DNA of 64,000 nucleotides from Scytonema hofmannii PCC 7110 (GCF_000346485.2 NZ_KQ976354.1:6628882-6692881), one strand, 5' to 3'. Counted from the first letter of the stretch, positions 43,678 to 54,313 are shown. Program-made: numbers and translations. The notes: generated from the letters alone by a model not told the origin.

Positions 43678-46600
43678 ATGATTCCCATTAACCAAAATTT
43701 GTCTCTTCAGTCAAATATCCAGTCAGAAAAGCAACTGAATTATTGGAAACAACAATTAGCAGATGCTAGCTTAGTGTTGGAATTACCCACAGACAAACCA
43801 CGACCTCCAGTGCAAAAACACGAGGTAGCAAAGCAGTCTTTTATCCTTCCTCAAAGTCTGTGGCAAGCGCTGCACGCATTGTCGCAACAAGAGGGTGTGA
43901 CCGTTTTCTCCACGTTATTAGCAGCTTTCCAAACTCTGCTGTACCGCTATAGCCGCCAAGAAGATATCTTAGTTGGATATCCTGTTATGGCAGACGATCG
44001 CCAACGCACGGAGACAAAAGCGAATACTCTGGTCTTGCGTACCAGAATGTCTGGCAATCCCAGTTTTCAGGATTTGTTACAAAAAGTGCGTTTGGTTGTT
44101 TTAGAAGCAAGAGCCAACCAAGACTTGCCATTTGAAAAACTTGTAGAAGATCTTCAAATAGAGCGATCGCTCTCGTATCATCCCCTGTTCCAAGTGATGT
44201 TTGTCTTGCAGAAAACACCCAAAAAAATATCACAAAGCCCTACTTCCATAGATTTAAATAAGGTGATATACAATTTAGATTTGACCTTGTCAATGGAGGG
44301 GACAGAACAAGGACTGCAAGGAGCGTGGGAATATAACATCGATTTGTTTAATGCAGAAACTATTGCTCGAATGAGTGGGCATTTCCAGACATTGCTAGAG
44401 CAGATTGTTGCTAACCCACAGCAGCACATCGACGAATTACCATTGCTCACTGCAACTGAGAGACAAAAGTTGCTAGTTGAGTGGAACAATACCCAAGCAG
44501 ATTATCCTCAACATTGCGTTCACGAATTCTTTGAGGTGCAAGCATCCAAAACACCAGATGCAGTCGCTGTGGTGTTTGAAGACCAGCAATTAACCTACCG
44601 AGAGTTGAATAATCGCGCTAACCAATTGGCGCACTACCTAAGAACTCTAGGTGTAAGACCAGATGTACTGGTTGGCATCTGTGTGGAGCGTTCCCTAGAA
44701 ATGGTCATAGGGTTATTGGGTATTCTCAAAGCAGGCGGTGCTTATGTACCTCTAGACCCAGAGTATCCAAAAGATCGCCTGACCTTCATTTTAGAAGACA
44801 CCAAAACACCGGTGATGCTCACTCAGGAGAAATTGGTCAACAGCTTACCAGTTTTGGAAGCACAAATTGTGTGTTTGGACTCAGATTGGCAAGCCATTGC
44901 CCAACACAGTCAAGAAAACCCTGTTTCTGGAGTGGCAGTTGACGACTTAGTGTATGTCATTTACACCTCTGGTTCCACAGGCAAGCCAAAGGGTGTGATG
45001 ATTCCTCACCGTGGAATTTGCAATGCACTCTACTGGAGACAAGCAACATTTAAATTAACTGAACAAGATAAAATTCTCCAGACCATTTCTTTAAGCTTTG
45101 ACCCCTCAGTGTGGCAGATATTTTGGCCCTTATCATTTGGGGGACAGTTGATTGTAGCTCGCCCTGGTGGACATAAAGACACTGCTTATCTAGTTAAAGA
45201 AGTTGTCAAACAGCAAATCACTGTACTTGGTTTAGTACCATCTATTATCCAAGCTCTACTAGAGGAAAAAGGATTTAAGAATTGTCAATCCCTGAGACAC
45301 GCTACCACTGGCGGTGAAGCGTTATCCGTAGAACTCATGGAGCGCTTTTTTGCTTGTTTAAATTTGGATAATGTACTGGTCAATTGCTACGGTCCGACAG
45401 AAGCTTCCATTGATGTCACAACCTGGATTTGCCAGAGAGTTAATGACTCTACCATTGCTCCTATTGGTCGTCCCATTACAAATGTACAAGTTTACATATT
45501 AGATGATAATTTGCAGCCCGTGCCTGTCGGTCACTCAGGTGAACTGTACATCGGTGGTAGTGGTTTAGCTCGAGGTTATCTCAACCGCCCCAAACTCACA
45601 GAAGAAAAGTTTATTCCCAACCCATTTACTAGCGAAGCGGGAGCACGGTTATACAAAACAGGGGATTTGGCGCGTTACTTGCCTGACGGAAATATAGAGT
45701 TCCTTGGTCGTATTGACCACCAGGTAAAGATACGTGGCTTCCGCATTGAGTTAGGAGAAATTGAAGCCACCCTAGGTACACATCCGGCGCTGCAACAAAC
45801 CTTAGTGATGGTGAGAGAAGATGTTCCAGGCGACAAGGGATTGGTGGCATATTTCGTAGCACAACCGGAACAAGTTCCACCCAGCCCAAGGGAATTGCGC
45901 GGCTTTTTGCAGGATAAGTTACCCGATTACATGGTACCTGCGGCTTTTGTGATGTTGGATGCTATGCCGTTGAACCCCAATGGCAAAGTAGACCGCCGTG
46001 CATTGCCCGTACCAGATGCATCCCATTTTATTGCTGCCAACAATTTTGTCGCACCTCGCACTCCTACGGAAGAGGTCTTAGCTGCGATTTGGATGCAAGT
46101 TTTGGGTTTGGAACGGGTTGGTATTCACGACAACTTTTTTGAATTGGGCGGTCATTCACTGCTCGCAACGCAAGTCATTTCTCGGTTACGCCAAACCTTT
46201 GGTGCGGAAATTTCAGTACAGCGTTTATTTGAGACACCAACGATTGCGGGGTTAGCAAGTGCTATCTCCACTTTTGAGAACCAGAGTCCTAACCAACATC
46301 TGACGATTCCTCGACGGACTAACCGAGACTCAGCCCCGCTCTCCTATGTTCAGCAGCAACTGTGGTTCTTGGCACAGTTAAAGCCAGACAGTGCCGCGTA
46401 TAACATAGTTGAGGCGATACAGTTGCAAGGCGACCTCAAAGTCGATGTCTTGCAAAAGTCCTTGGATGCGATTGTTGTCCATCATGAAGCACTACGGACT
46501 AATTTTATTGCAGAAGATGGCAACCCAGTGCAGGTGATTGGTGAGCCTCGGTCAGTGGAACTCAAGGTGATTGACCTCAAGGATTGTCCGCTGAGCGCTC

Positions 46601-49587
46601 GCGCAAGCGTTGTAAAGCAGCAGCTACAAGATGAAGCCCATCGTCCGTTCAACCTAGCATCAGATTTAATGCTGCGTGGGTGCTTGTTCGAGCTATCTCC
46701 ACAAGAGCACGTACTCCTGTTGGTCATGCATCACATCGCCACAGATGGTTGGTCGATGAGCATTTTGTTCGAGCAGTTGACAAGCTTGTACAAAGCATTC
46801 ACTAATAATTTGCCCAATCCACTGCCAGAGTTGCCCATTCAATTTGCCGACTACGTAGTGTGGCAACACCAATGGCTTGAAGGCGAAGTGCTGGAGAAAC
46901 AACTGAATTATTGGAAACAGCACTTAGCAAATGCAACGACCGTGCTGGAATTGCCCACAGATAGACAACGACAACCCGTGCAGAGTTTCCGGGGTGCAAC
47001 GCAATCCTTTGAAATCCCCCAGAGTTTATCGCAAGCGCTGAATGCACTGTCACGCCAAGAAGGTGTGACACTGTTCATGACATTACTCGCAGCATTCCAA
47101 ATCCTGCTCTACCGCTATACCGGACAACAAGACATTCTAGTTGGTTCTCCCATCGCCGGACGCAATCGCACAGAAGTTGAGAATCTGATTGGATTTTTTG
47201 TCAATACCTTGGTGTTACGTACCGATTTGTCTGGTAACCCCAGTTATCTGGAACTGTTGCAAAGGGTAAGAGCAATGGCAATATCTGCTTACGTCAATCA
47301 AGATGTGTCATTTGAAAAGCTGGTAGAAGAACTGCAACCAGAGCGCTCGCTCTCGTACAATCCCTTCTTTCAAGTCCTATTTGTCTTGCAGAATGCGCCG
47401 AAACAAACATTGGAGTTGTCGGGACTGTCTATAACTCCTTTAAATGTAGATAAGTTAACATCCCAGTTTGATTTAAGCTTGACAGTAGAGCAAACAGAAC
47501 AGGGTTTGCGTACTGTATGGGAGTACAATACCGATCTGTTTGATGCAGCCACGATTAACCGGATGACTGGGCATTTTCAGACATTGCTGGAGCAGATTGT
47601 TGCTCACCCACAGCAGCACATCAACGAATTGCCATTGCTCGGTGCAACTGAGAGACAGCAGTTACTAGTTGAGTGGAACAATACTCAAGCAGATTATCCC
47701 CAACATTGCGTTCACGAACTCTTTGAAGTGCAAGCGTCCAAGACTCCAGATGCAGTTGCGTTAGTGTTTGAAGATGAGCAATTAACCTACCAACAGTTGA
47801 ATCATCGCGCTAACCAATTGGCACACTACCTCAGAACTCTAGGCGTCGGACCGGATGTACTGGTTGGCATCTGTATGGAGCGCTCTTTGGAGATGGTAGT
47901 CGGTCTGTTGGGAATTCTCAAAGCAGGAGGAGCTTATGTACCAATTGACCCAGAGTATCCTCAAGAACGTTTAGCTTATATGTTGGCAGATTCCCAGGTA
48001 CCCGTGCTGCTAACTCAAGAAAAACTCGTCGCCGGACTACCCAACCATCAAGCACGCGTTATTTGTTTGGATGCTGAGTGGGAAAAAATTTCTGGAGAAC
48101 AAACGATTAATCCAAACAGTGGAGTTCAACCAGAGAACCTAGTCTATGTCATTTATACTTCTGGTTCTACCGGAAAACCAAAAGGTGCAATGAACATCCA
48201 TCTGGGGGTTTGCAATCGTTTGCTATGGATGCAAGAAGCATATCAACTGACATCCGGAGATAGAGTCTTGCAAAAAACTCCTTTCAGCTTCGATGTTTCT
48301 GTTTGGGAATTCTTCTGGACTTTGATAACAGGCGCACGTCTAGTCATGGCCAAACCAGGTGGACATCGAGATGGGAATTACTTAGTTAATCTTGTTGTCA
48401 AAGAACAGATTACAACTTTGCATTTTGTTCCCTCAATGCTGCAAGTATTTCTGGAAAGCGAAGGGTTAGAACAATGCAACAGCTTGCATAGGGTTATCTG
48501 CAGCGGTGAAGCTTTACCTGTTGACCTCCAAGTAAAATTCTTCGAGCGTCTGGGATGCGAATTGCATAATCTTTACGGTCCGACAGAAGCGGCGATTGAT
48601 GTGACATTTTGGCAATGCCAAAGACAGAGCCAGCTGAGAACTGTACCGATCGGACGTCCCATTGCCAACACGCAAATTTATCTCCTAGATGAGTCTCTGC
48701 AACCAGTTCCTATTGGCGTGGCTGGTGAATTGCATATCGGCGGTATGGGATTAGCCCGAGGCTATCTCAACCGTTCGGAGTTGACGGCTGAAAAATTTAT
48801 CTCCAACCCCTTTGATAAGGCACAAACCAGCCGCCTATATAAGACAGGAGATTTAGCCCGTTACTTAGTTGATGGTAGTATTGAGTATCTAGGACGGCTC
48901 GACAATCAAGTAAAAATACGGGGACTTCGGATTGAGTTAGGAGAAATTGAAGCCACCCTAGGTACATATCCGGCGCTGCGACAAACCTTAGTTATGGTCA
49001 GAGATGATGTTCCAGGCGACAAGGGATTGGTGGCATATTTAGTGGCACACCTGCAACAAGTTCCACCCAGCCCAAGTGAATTGCGCGGCTTTTTGCAGGA
49101 TAAGCTACCCGATTACATGGTACCAGCTGCTTTTGTGATGTTGGATGCTATGCCATTAAACCCCAATGGCAAAGTAGACCGCCGCGCATTGCCCGCACCA
49201 GATGCATCCCATTTTAGTGCTTCTAACAATTTTGTTGCACCCCGCACTCCTAACGAAGAGGTCTTAGCCGCAATTTGGGCGCAAGTTTTAGGTTTTGAAC
49301 AAGTGGGCATTTACAACAACTTCTTTGAATTAGGTGGACATTCGCTGCTCGCAACGCAAGTAATTTCTCGGATCCGCGAAGCTTTCGGTATAGACATTCA
49401 GCTACAGTTGCTGTTTCAGACACCAATGATTGCTGATTTAGCTGAGGCAATTGTGCAGATCCAGGCGGAAAACACCGAGGATGACGAAATAAACCGCTTT
49501 TTAACTGAGTTGGAAGACTTATCAGATGAGGAAGCACAAAGCCTCCTAGGAGAAGTGATGCAGCAAACTCACTCATTAAAGGCGTAA
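43678..49587 (+). CDS. Nonribosomal peptide synthetase, (half C)-A-PCP-C-A-PCP
   Basis: 1969 residues. Domain order: residues 15-270 are only the second half of a condensation domain (from EKQLNYWKQQLADAS; the HHxxxDG half is absent and the GRNR..IGFF segment is deleted); A1 about 272-780 (YTSGSTGKPKG near 428); PCP1 with GGHSLL near 825; C2 about 887-1330 with HHIATDG near 1017; A2 about 1337-1840; PCP2 with GGHSLL near 1886. By manual alignment to the GrsA pocket, A2 reads DVWHISLIDK (serine type) and A1 DPWGTGCIDK (not known to me). There is no epimerisation, methylation or release domain. It ends in a short acidic tail and is followed after 175 bp by the next synthetase. Confidence 0.95.
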   Translation: MIPINQNLSLQSNIQSEKQLNYWKQQLADASLVLELPTDKPRPPVQKHEVAKQSFILPQSLWQALHALSQQEGVTVFSTLLAAFQTLLYRYSRQEDILVGYPVMADDRQRTETKANTLVLRTRMSGNPSFQDLLQKVRLVVLEARANQDLPFEKLVEDLQIERSLSYHPLFQVMFVLQKTPKKISQSPTSIDLNKVIYNLDLTLSMEGTEQGLQGAWEYNIDLFNAETIARMSGHFQTLLEQIVANPQQHIDELPLLTATERQKLLVEWNNTQADYPQHCVHEFFEVQASKTPDAVAVVFEDQQLTYRELNNRANQLAHYLRTLGVRPDVLVGICVERSLEMVIGLLGILKAGGAYVPLDPEYPKDRLTFILEDTKTPVMLTQEKLVNSLPVLEAQIVCLDSDWQAIAQHSQENPVSGVAVDDLVYVIYTSGSTGKPKGVMIPHRGICNALYWRQATFKLTEQDKILQTISLSFDPSVWQIFWPLSFGGQLIVARPGGHKDTAYLVKEVVKQQITVLGLVPSIIQALLEEKGFKNCQSLRHATTGGEALSVELMERFFACLNLDNVLVNCYGPTEASIDVTTWICQRVNDSTIAPIGRPITNVQVYILDDNLQPVPVGHSGELYIGGSGLARGYLNRPKLTEEKFIPNPFTSEAGARLYKTGDLARYLPDGNIEFLGRIDHQVKIRGFRIELGEIEATLGTHPALQQTLVMVREDVPGDKGLVAYFVAQPEQVPPSPRELRGFLQDKLPDYMVPAAFVMLDAMPLNPNGKVDRRALPVPDASHFIAANNFVAPRTPTEEVLAAIWMQVLGLERVGIHDNFFELGGHSLLATQVISRLRQTFGAEISVQRLFETPTIAGLASAISTFENQSPNQHLTIPRRTNRDSAPLSYVQQQLWFLAQLKPDSAAYNIVEAIQLQGDLKVDVLQKSLDAIVVHHEALRTNFIAEDGNPVQVIGEPRSVELKVIDLKDCPLSARASVVKQQLQDEAHRPFNLASDLMLRGCLFELSPQEHVLLLVMHHIATDGWSMSILFEQLTSLYKAFTNNLPNPLPELPIQFADYVVWQHQWLEGEVLEKQLNYWKQHLANATTVLELPTDRQRQPVQSFRGATQSFEIPQSLSQALNALSRQEGVTLFMTLLAAFQILLYRYTGQQDILVGSPIAGRNRTEVENLIGFFVNTLVLRTDLSGNPSYLELLQRVRAMAISAYVNQDVSFEKLVEELQPERSLSYNPFFQVLFVLQNAPKQTLELSGLSITPLNVDKLTSQFDLSLTVEQTEQGLRTVWEYNTDLFDAATINRMTGHFQTLLEQIVAHPQQHINELPLLGATERQQLLVEWNNTQADYPQHCVHELFEVQASKTPDAVALVFEDEQLTYQQLNHRANQLAHYLRTLGVGPDVLVGICMERSLEMVVGLLGILKAGGAYVPIDPEYPQERLAYMLADSQVPVLLTQEKLVAGLPNHQARVICLDAEWEKISGEQTINPNSGVQPENLVYVIYTSGSTGKPKGAMNIHLGVCNRLLWMQEAYQLTSGDRVLQKTPFSFDVSVWEFFWTLITGARLVMAKPGGHRDGNYLVNLVVKEQITTLHFVPSMLQVFLESEGLEQCNSLHRVICSGEALPVDLQVKFFERLGCELHNLYGPTEAAIDVTFWQCQRQSQLRTVPIGRPIANTQIYLLDESLQPVPIGVAGELHIGGMGLARGYLNRSELTAEKFISNPFDKAQTSRLYKTGDLARYLVDGSIEYLGRLDNQVKIRGLRIELGEIEATLGTYPALRQTLVMVRDDVPGDKGLVAYLVAHLQQVPPSPSELRGFLQDKLPDYMVPAAFVMLDAMPLNPNGKVDRRALPAPDASHFSASNNFVAPRTPNEEVLAAIWAQVLGFEQVGIYNNFFELGGHSLLATQVISRIREAFGIDIQLQLLFQTPMIADLAEAIVQIQAENTEDDEINRFLTELEDLSDEEAQSLLGEVMQQTHSLKA

Positions 49588-49762
49588 CGGGCTAAGGATT
49601 ACTCCCTTACCACCTAAAGAAACCTGTTAATGAACCGCAAAGGGCGCACCAGAACGCGGTAGGTAATTTTCTAACGGGAAGGGAGTGGCTTCGGGGATAG
49701 AGAGTTGGAATTCCGATTCCCTATTCCCCTCTACTCTGCAATAAAGTAAAGGATTAGCAATT

Positions 49763-52700
49763 ATGAATGATATCAACACAAAGATTGCCACTCTCTCTCC
49801 AGCTAAAAGGGCACTACTAGAGCTAAAACTTAAGAACAAGAGTGCTAGTCTTACAATAGAGCAGACCATCCCCAAAAGAACTAACGAATTATCAGCTTCA
49901 GCTCCGTTATCTTTTGCCCAACAGCGACTGTGGTTGTTAGAGCAACTGGAGCCAGATAACTCAAATTATCTTATTCAAAACGTACAACGCTTAACGGGCG
50001 ATCTCAGCGTAGATGTATTGCGACAGTCTTTGGATGCGATTGTTGCCCATCACGAAGCACTGCGAACCAATTTTATTTCCTCAGATGATGGCACCCCCAT
50101 ACAAGTGATTGGTTTACCCCGGTCAGTTGAATTGAAGGTAATTGACTTAACACAGGAGCCAAAAAGCGATCAACAAGAGCAAGTGCAAAGTATCTTGCGG
50201 CGTGAGGCGAAACGCCCCTTTGACTTAACATCTGACTTAATGTTGCGTGGGTGCTTGTTGCGAATAAATCAACGCGAGCATATACTTTTATTGGTCATGC
50301 ACCACATTGCTTCTGATGGCTGGTCGATGGGTATTCTGTGTCAGCAGTTGGCAAAGGTCTATGAAGCCTTTATAAATAACAAACCAAATCCCCTACCAAA
50401 ACTACCCATCCAATATGCCGACTTTGCTGTTTGGCAACGCAAATACCTCTTTGGTGAAGTACTAGAAAACAAACTCAACTACTGGAAAACTCAGCTAGAG
50501 GGGGCCAACCATATACTGGAACTGCCCACAGACTACCCTCGACCTCCAGTACAAACCTCCCGAGGAGCGACGCAATCTTTGATGCTACCCCAGACACTGG
50601 CGGCATCGCTCACAGCACTTTCGCGTCGGGAAGGTGCTACTTTGTTTATGACTTTGCTGGCTGCATTTGGGACTTTATTGTATCGCTACACCGGACAAGA
50701 AGATATTCTCATTGGCTCTCCCGTTGCAGGTCGGAATCGGTCTGAAATTGAAGGGTTAATAGGGTTTTTTATCAATACGGTCATTTTACGGACTAACTGT
50801 TCCAGTCAACCCAGTTTTCGTTCACTGCTAGATCGCGTCCGCCAAGCGGCATTAGGCGCATATACCCATCAAGATATGCCTTTTGAGAAATTGGTAGAAG
50901 AACTACAACCAGAGCGAGACACGAGCCGTAACCCACTCTTTCAAGTGTGGTTTAATATGCTCAACTTGGGGGACATACAACTAAAAATGCCTGGGCTAGA
51001 TGTAGAACCCGTCTCAATGCCAGAAGTTCCTTCTAAGTTTGACTTAACCTTGTATGTGACAGAACAACAGCAAGGAATCAAACTGGAATTAGTTTATAAT
51101 GCCGACCTGTTTGTACCCGAGCGAATGGAGGAAATGCTCGATCAGTTCCATCATTTGCTCGTTCAGATTGCGGAAACTCCACAACAGAATATTTCTTCGT
51201 TATCACTTGTTACTCCCAACGCAGCATTACTTTTACCAAATCCTCAGCAAAAACTTGACCTACACTCAGAAACAGTCGTTCATACTAAGTTTTCTCAACA
51301 AGCTCAAAGAGTACCGCAAAACTTGGCAGTTGTGGATGCACGAGTTGCTTGGACTTACGCCAAACTTGAAGAACTGACCAATCAATTGGCTCACTACCTG
51401 CTAGCAAATAATATCCAATCTCAAGACGTAGTTGCCATTTACGGACAAAGAAGTGCCTTGTTAGTTGTAGCAATTCTAGGTGTTCTGAAAGCAGGTGGCG
51501 CTTTTGTCATTCTCGATCCGGCTTATCCCACTTCTCGCTTAATTGATTGTCTCGAACCCGTTCAACCTCGTGCTTGGTTGCAAATTGCTTCAGATTCTCA
51601 GGTTCCGACTGTACTCCGCGAGTTTGTAGATAGTTTTTGTAACTACTGTTTGGAAATTTCTGATGATTCCATCTTAGGAGCATTACAAAATTATCCCCAG
51701 AATGACCCACAAGTGACAGTGGAACTAGATGATTTAGCTTATGTTGCTTTTACCTCTGGTTCTACAGGTAAACCTAAAGGTATTAAAGGTAGCCACAGAC
51801 CTTTATCTCATTTCGTGCAATGGCATCAAAAGACTTTTGGTTTGTGCGAGTCAGATAAATTTAGCATGCTTTCTGGTTTATCTCATGACCCTTTGTTACG
51901 AGATATTTTCACACCCTTGTCATTGGGTGCAACTTTATGCATTCCCCAGCAACAAGATATTGAGACATTAAATCAGCTAGCTGATTGGATGCGAGTGATG
52001 AGAATTAGTGTTGCTCATCTGACACCAGCAATGGCACAACTGCTGACAGCAAACACTGAAAGCCAAATCACAGACTTACGTTACGTATTTTTTGCTGGTG
52101 ATGTTCTGACGCAACAAGATGTCACCAACATCTGTCGTTTTGCTCCCAAAGTAACTTGTGTCAATTTTTACGGGGCTACTGAAACCCCTCAAGCTATGGG
52201 TTACTTTGTTATACCTGAAGATTGTGGTGTTAGTAATCTAGTCATCAGCCCCCATTCCCTAATCCCCAAAACAATTCCTTTGGGTCGTGGTATTGAGGAT
52301 GTACAGTTACTTGTTTTGACCCACACGCTACAGTTAGCTGGGATCGGCGAGGTAGGAGAGATTTACGTTCGCACCCCTTACTTATCTTCTGGTTATATTG
52401 GCAGCGATGACTTAACTCAAGAACGTTTTATTGTCAATCCATTTACCAATATTGCTACCGACCGACTTTATAAAACTGGAGACTTGGGACGCTACTTACC
52501 CAACGGTAGCATTGAGTTTTGCGATCGCATTGACAATCAAGTCAAGATTCGTGGATTTCGGATTGAGTTGGGCGAAATTGAAGCTGTGTTGAGTCAATAT
52601 CCCTCTGTCCGAGAAGTTGTAGTTCTTCTCCGAGAGGACATTCCCGGTGACAAGCAGTTAGTAGCATATGTCATTCCCAAGGAAAAACAAATTCCTACAG

Positions 52701-54070
52701 TGAACGAACTGAGGCAATTTCTCACTGAAAAACTTCCTAGATACATGATTCCAGCTTGTTTTGTGATGCTAGAGACACTACCCCTAACTCCTAACAGTAA
52801 ACTTAACCGCGCCGCCCTTCCGGTACCTGACTTATCCCGGCAAGAACCGGAAGAGACCTTTGTTGGCCCTCGCGATGAGTTAGAGCAACAGCTTTTGCAG
52901 ATTTGGGAACAAGTTTTAGGTATCCAATCCATTAGCGTCAGGGATAACTTCTTTGAGATCGGAGGACATTCTCTGCTAGCAGTCAAACTGTTTTGGCAAA
53001 TCGAGAAGACATTCGGCAAAAATCTCCCTCTGGCAACCCTTTTCCAATCAGGAACTGTGGAGGCTCTAGCCAATATTATCCGTCAGCAAGAAAAGTTAGC
53101 AGTCAATTCCGAAGCTAAAAATTCACAATCGTTCATGGACGTTGAGGGAATCGCTAACGGTAAGAACCAGAAGGAAAGCTTACCATCTTGGTCTTCACTA
53201 GTGCCTATAAAGCCCAACGGTTCTAAACCGCCGTTCTTTTGTGTCCATGCTATAGAAGGTAACGTTCTGTCATACTATGAGTTGGCACAGCATCTCGATC
53301 CAGAGCAACCCTTTTATGCCTTACAAGCACAAGGACTTGATGGGCACCAGCCTCCCATAACACGGATGGAAGACATGGCATCTCATTACCTCAAAGAGAT
53401 CAAAACTATTCAACCGAGAGGTCCTTATTTTCTTGGAGGACATTGTTTTGGGGGGGCGGTGGCTTATGAAATGGCTCAGCAGTTACAAGCCGAAGGTGAG
53501 AAAGTAGCTCTGTTGGCCATGTTAGAGACCTCTGGTCCGAAGACACTGACTCGATTGTCATTCTGGCAACGAGTGCCTCTTCATTTGACGAACTTATTAC
53601 AAAAAGGACCAAGCTACATTTTGCAAAAGTCGAACTCATGGCTTCCGTGGCTCCTGAATCTAGTCAAATATAAGCTTCTAAAGATGAGCAGCAAAGTTTA
53701 CGAGACTATTGAGAATGAGGAGATCTTGCCTTACAACATCCGCCATTTGCGGGTTAGAGAAGCTAACAATGAGGCAGGAGCAAAGTATGTCATGCAACCT
53801 TACTCAGATCTGTTGACTATGTTTGGGGTGGAAGAGGAATTGCGCGTAGCTGGCGTAGGAGAAGGCTATAAATTACTTCCTAATTTTGGCTGGGACGAAT
53901 ATGCTATAGGTGGATTGGAGATCCATCGTGTTTCCGGCGATCACCTTTCCATGTTTACAGAACCCCATGTGAAAGTGCTTGCCGAGAAATTGCAGGCTTG
54001 CTTAACAAAGGCTGCAACTGAAGCAACAGCAGATAAGCGATCCCCAGTCCCTGCTCTTCAGAAACGGTAA
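49763..54070 (+). CDS. Nonribosomal peptide synthetase, C-A-PCP-TE with LYS2-like A domain
   Basis: 1435 residues. C domain about 45-470 with HHIASDG near 180; A domain about 505-1015; PCP with GGHSLL near 1067; thioesterase about 1150-1415. The A domain is not of the usual F-D-x-S type: it reads SGLSHDPLLRDIFTPLSLGA, VAHLTPAMAQLL, FFAGDVL and FYGATETPQA, the style of LYS2 aminoadipate-activating enzymes. The derived pocket is DPRHFAFQAK against DPRHFVMRAK in LYS2. The thioesterase motif is GGHCFGG, with Cys instead of Ser, followed by MLETSGP (Glu instead of the usual Asp) and GDHLSMF (His). It should therefore load an unusual third residue and release the chain. Confidence 0.95.
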   Translation: MNDINTKIATLSPAKRALLELKLKNKSASLTIEQTIPKRTNELSASAPLSFAQQRLWLLEQLEPDNSNYLIQNVQRLTGDLSVDVLRQSLDAIVAHHEALRTNFISSDDGTPIQVIGLPRSVELKVIDLTQEPKSDQQEQVQSILRREAKRPFDLTSDLMLRGCLLRINQREHILLLVMHHIASDGWSMGILCQQLAKVYEAFINNKPNPLPKLPIQYADFAVWQRKYLFGEVLENKLNYWKTQLEGANHILELPTDYPRPPVQTSRGATQSLMLPQTLAASLTALSRREGATLFMTLLAAFGTLLYRYTGQEDILIGSPVAGRNRSEIEGLIGFFINTVILRTNCSSQPSFRSLLDRVRQAALGAYTHQDMPFEKLVEELQPERDTSRNPLFQVWFNMLNLGDIQLKMPGLDVEPVSMPEVPSKFDLTLYVTEQQQGIKLELVYNADLFVPERMEEMLDQFHHLLVQIAETPQQNISSLSLVTPNAALLLPNPQQKLDLHSETVVHTKFSQQAQRVPQNLAVVDARVAWTYAKLEELTNQLAHYLLANNIQSQDVVAIYGQRSALLVVAILGVLKAGGAFVILDPAYPTSRLIDCLEPVQPRAWLQIASDSQVPTVLREFVDSFCNYCLEISDDSILGALQNYPQNDPQVTVELDDLAYVAFTSGSTGKPKGIKGSHRPLSHFVQWHQKTFGLCESDKFSMLSGLSHDPLLRDIFTPLSLGATLCIPQQQDIETLNQLADWMRVMRISVAHLTPAMAQLLTANTESQITDLRYVFFAGDVLTQQDVTNICRFAPKVTCVNFYGATETPQAMGYFVIPEDCGVSNLVISPHSLIPKTIPLGRGIEDVQLLVLTHTLQLAGIGEVGEIYVRTPYLSSGYIGSDDLTQERFIVNPFTNIATDRLYKTGDLGRYLPNGSIEFCDRIDNQVKIRGFRIELGEIEAVLSQYPSVREVVVLLREDIPGDKQLVAYVIPKEKQIPTVNELRQFLTEKLPRYMIPACFVMLETLPLTPNSKLNRAALPVPDLSRQEPEETFVGPRDELEQQLLQIWEQVLGIQSISVRDNFFEIGGHSLLAVKLFWQIEKTFGKNLPLATLFQSGTVEALANIIRQQEKLAVNSEAKNSQSFMDVEGIANGKNQKESLPSWSSLVPIKPNGSKPPFFCVHAIEGNVLSYYELAQHLDPEQPFYALQAQGLDGHQPPITRMEDMASHYLKEIKTIQPRGPYFLGGHCFGGAVAYEMAQQLQAEGEKVALLAMLETSGPKTLTRLSFWQRVPLHLTNLLQKGPSYILQKSNSWLPWLLNLVKYKLLKMSSKVYETIENEEILPYNIRHLRVREANNEAGAKYVMQPYSDLLTMFGVEEELRVAGVGEGYKLLPNFGWDEYAIGGLEIHRVSGDHLSMFTEPHVKVLAEKLQACLTKAATEATADKRSPVPALQKR

Positions 54071-54313
54071 CCCCCTTAATCCCCCCGATAGATTGCTATC
54101 CATTACCCGCATCTTTCTTAGCAAACGCAAAACTGTTATGGAGAAAGGGTTTTTTGAGATAAGCCCTTGAAGGGGGGTTGACAAAAACCAAATGATGTGA
54201 GAAGAGTATTGATGGATTGTGATGACAGTTAGTTCATAAGTTTAATTGCGCTAGTTTTAATTTAATCGAAGAAAATAATAGAAGCAGAACTCAGCATCAA
54301 GTCACCAATACCC

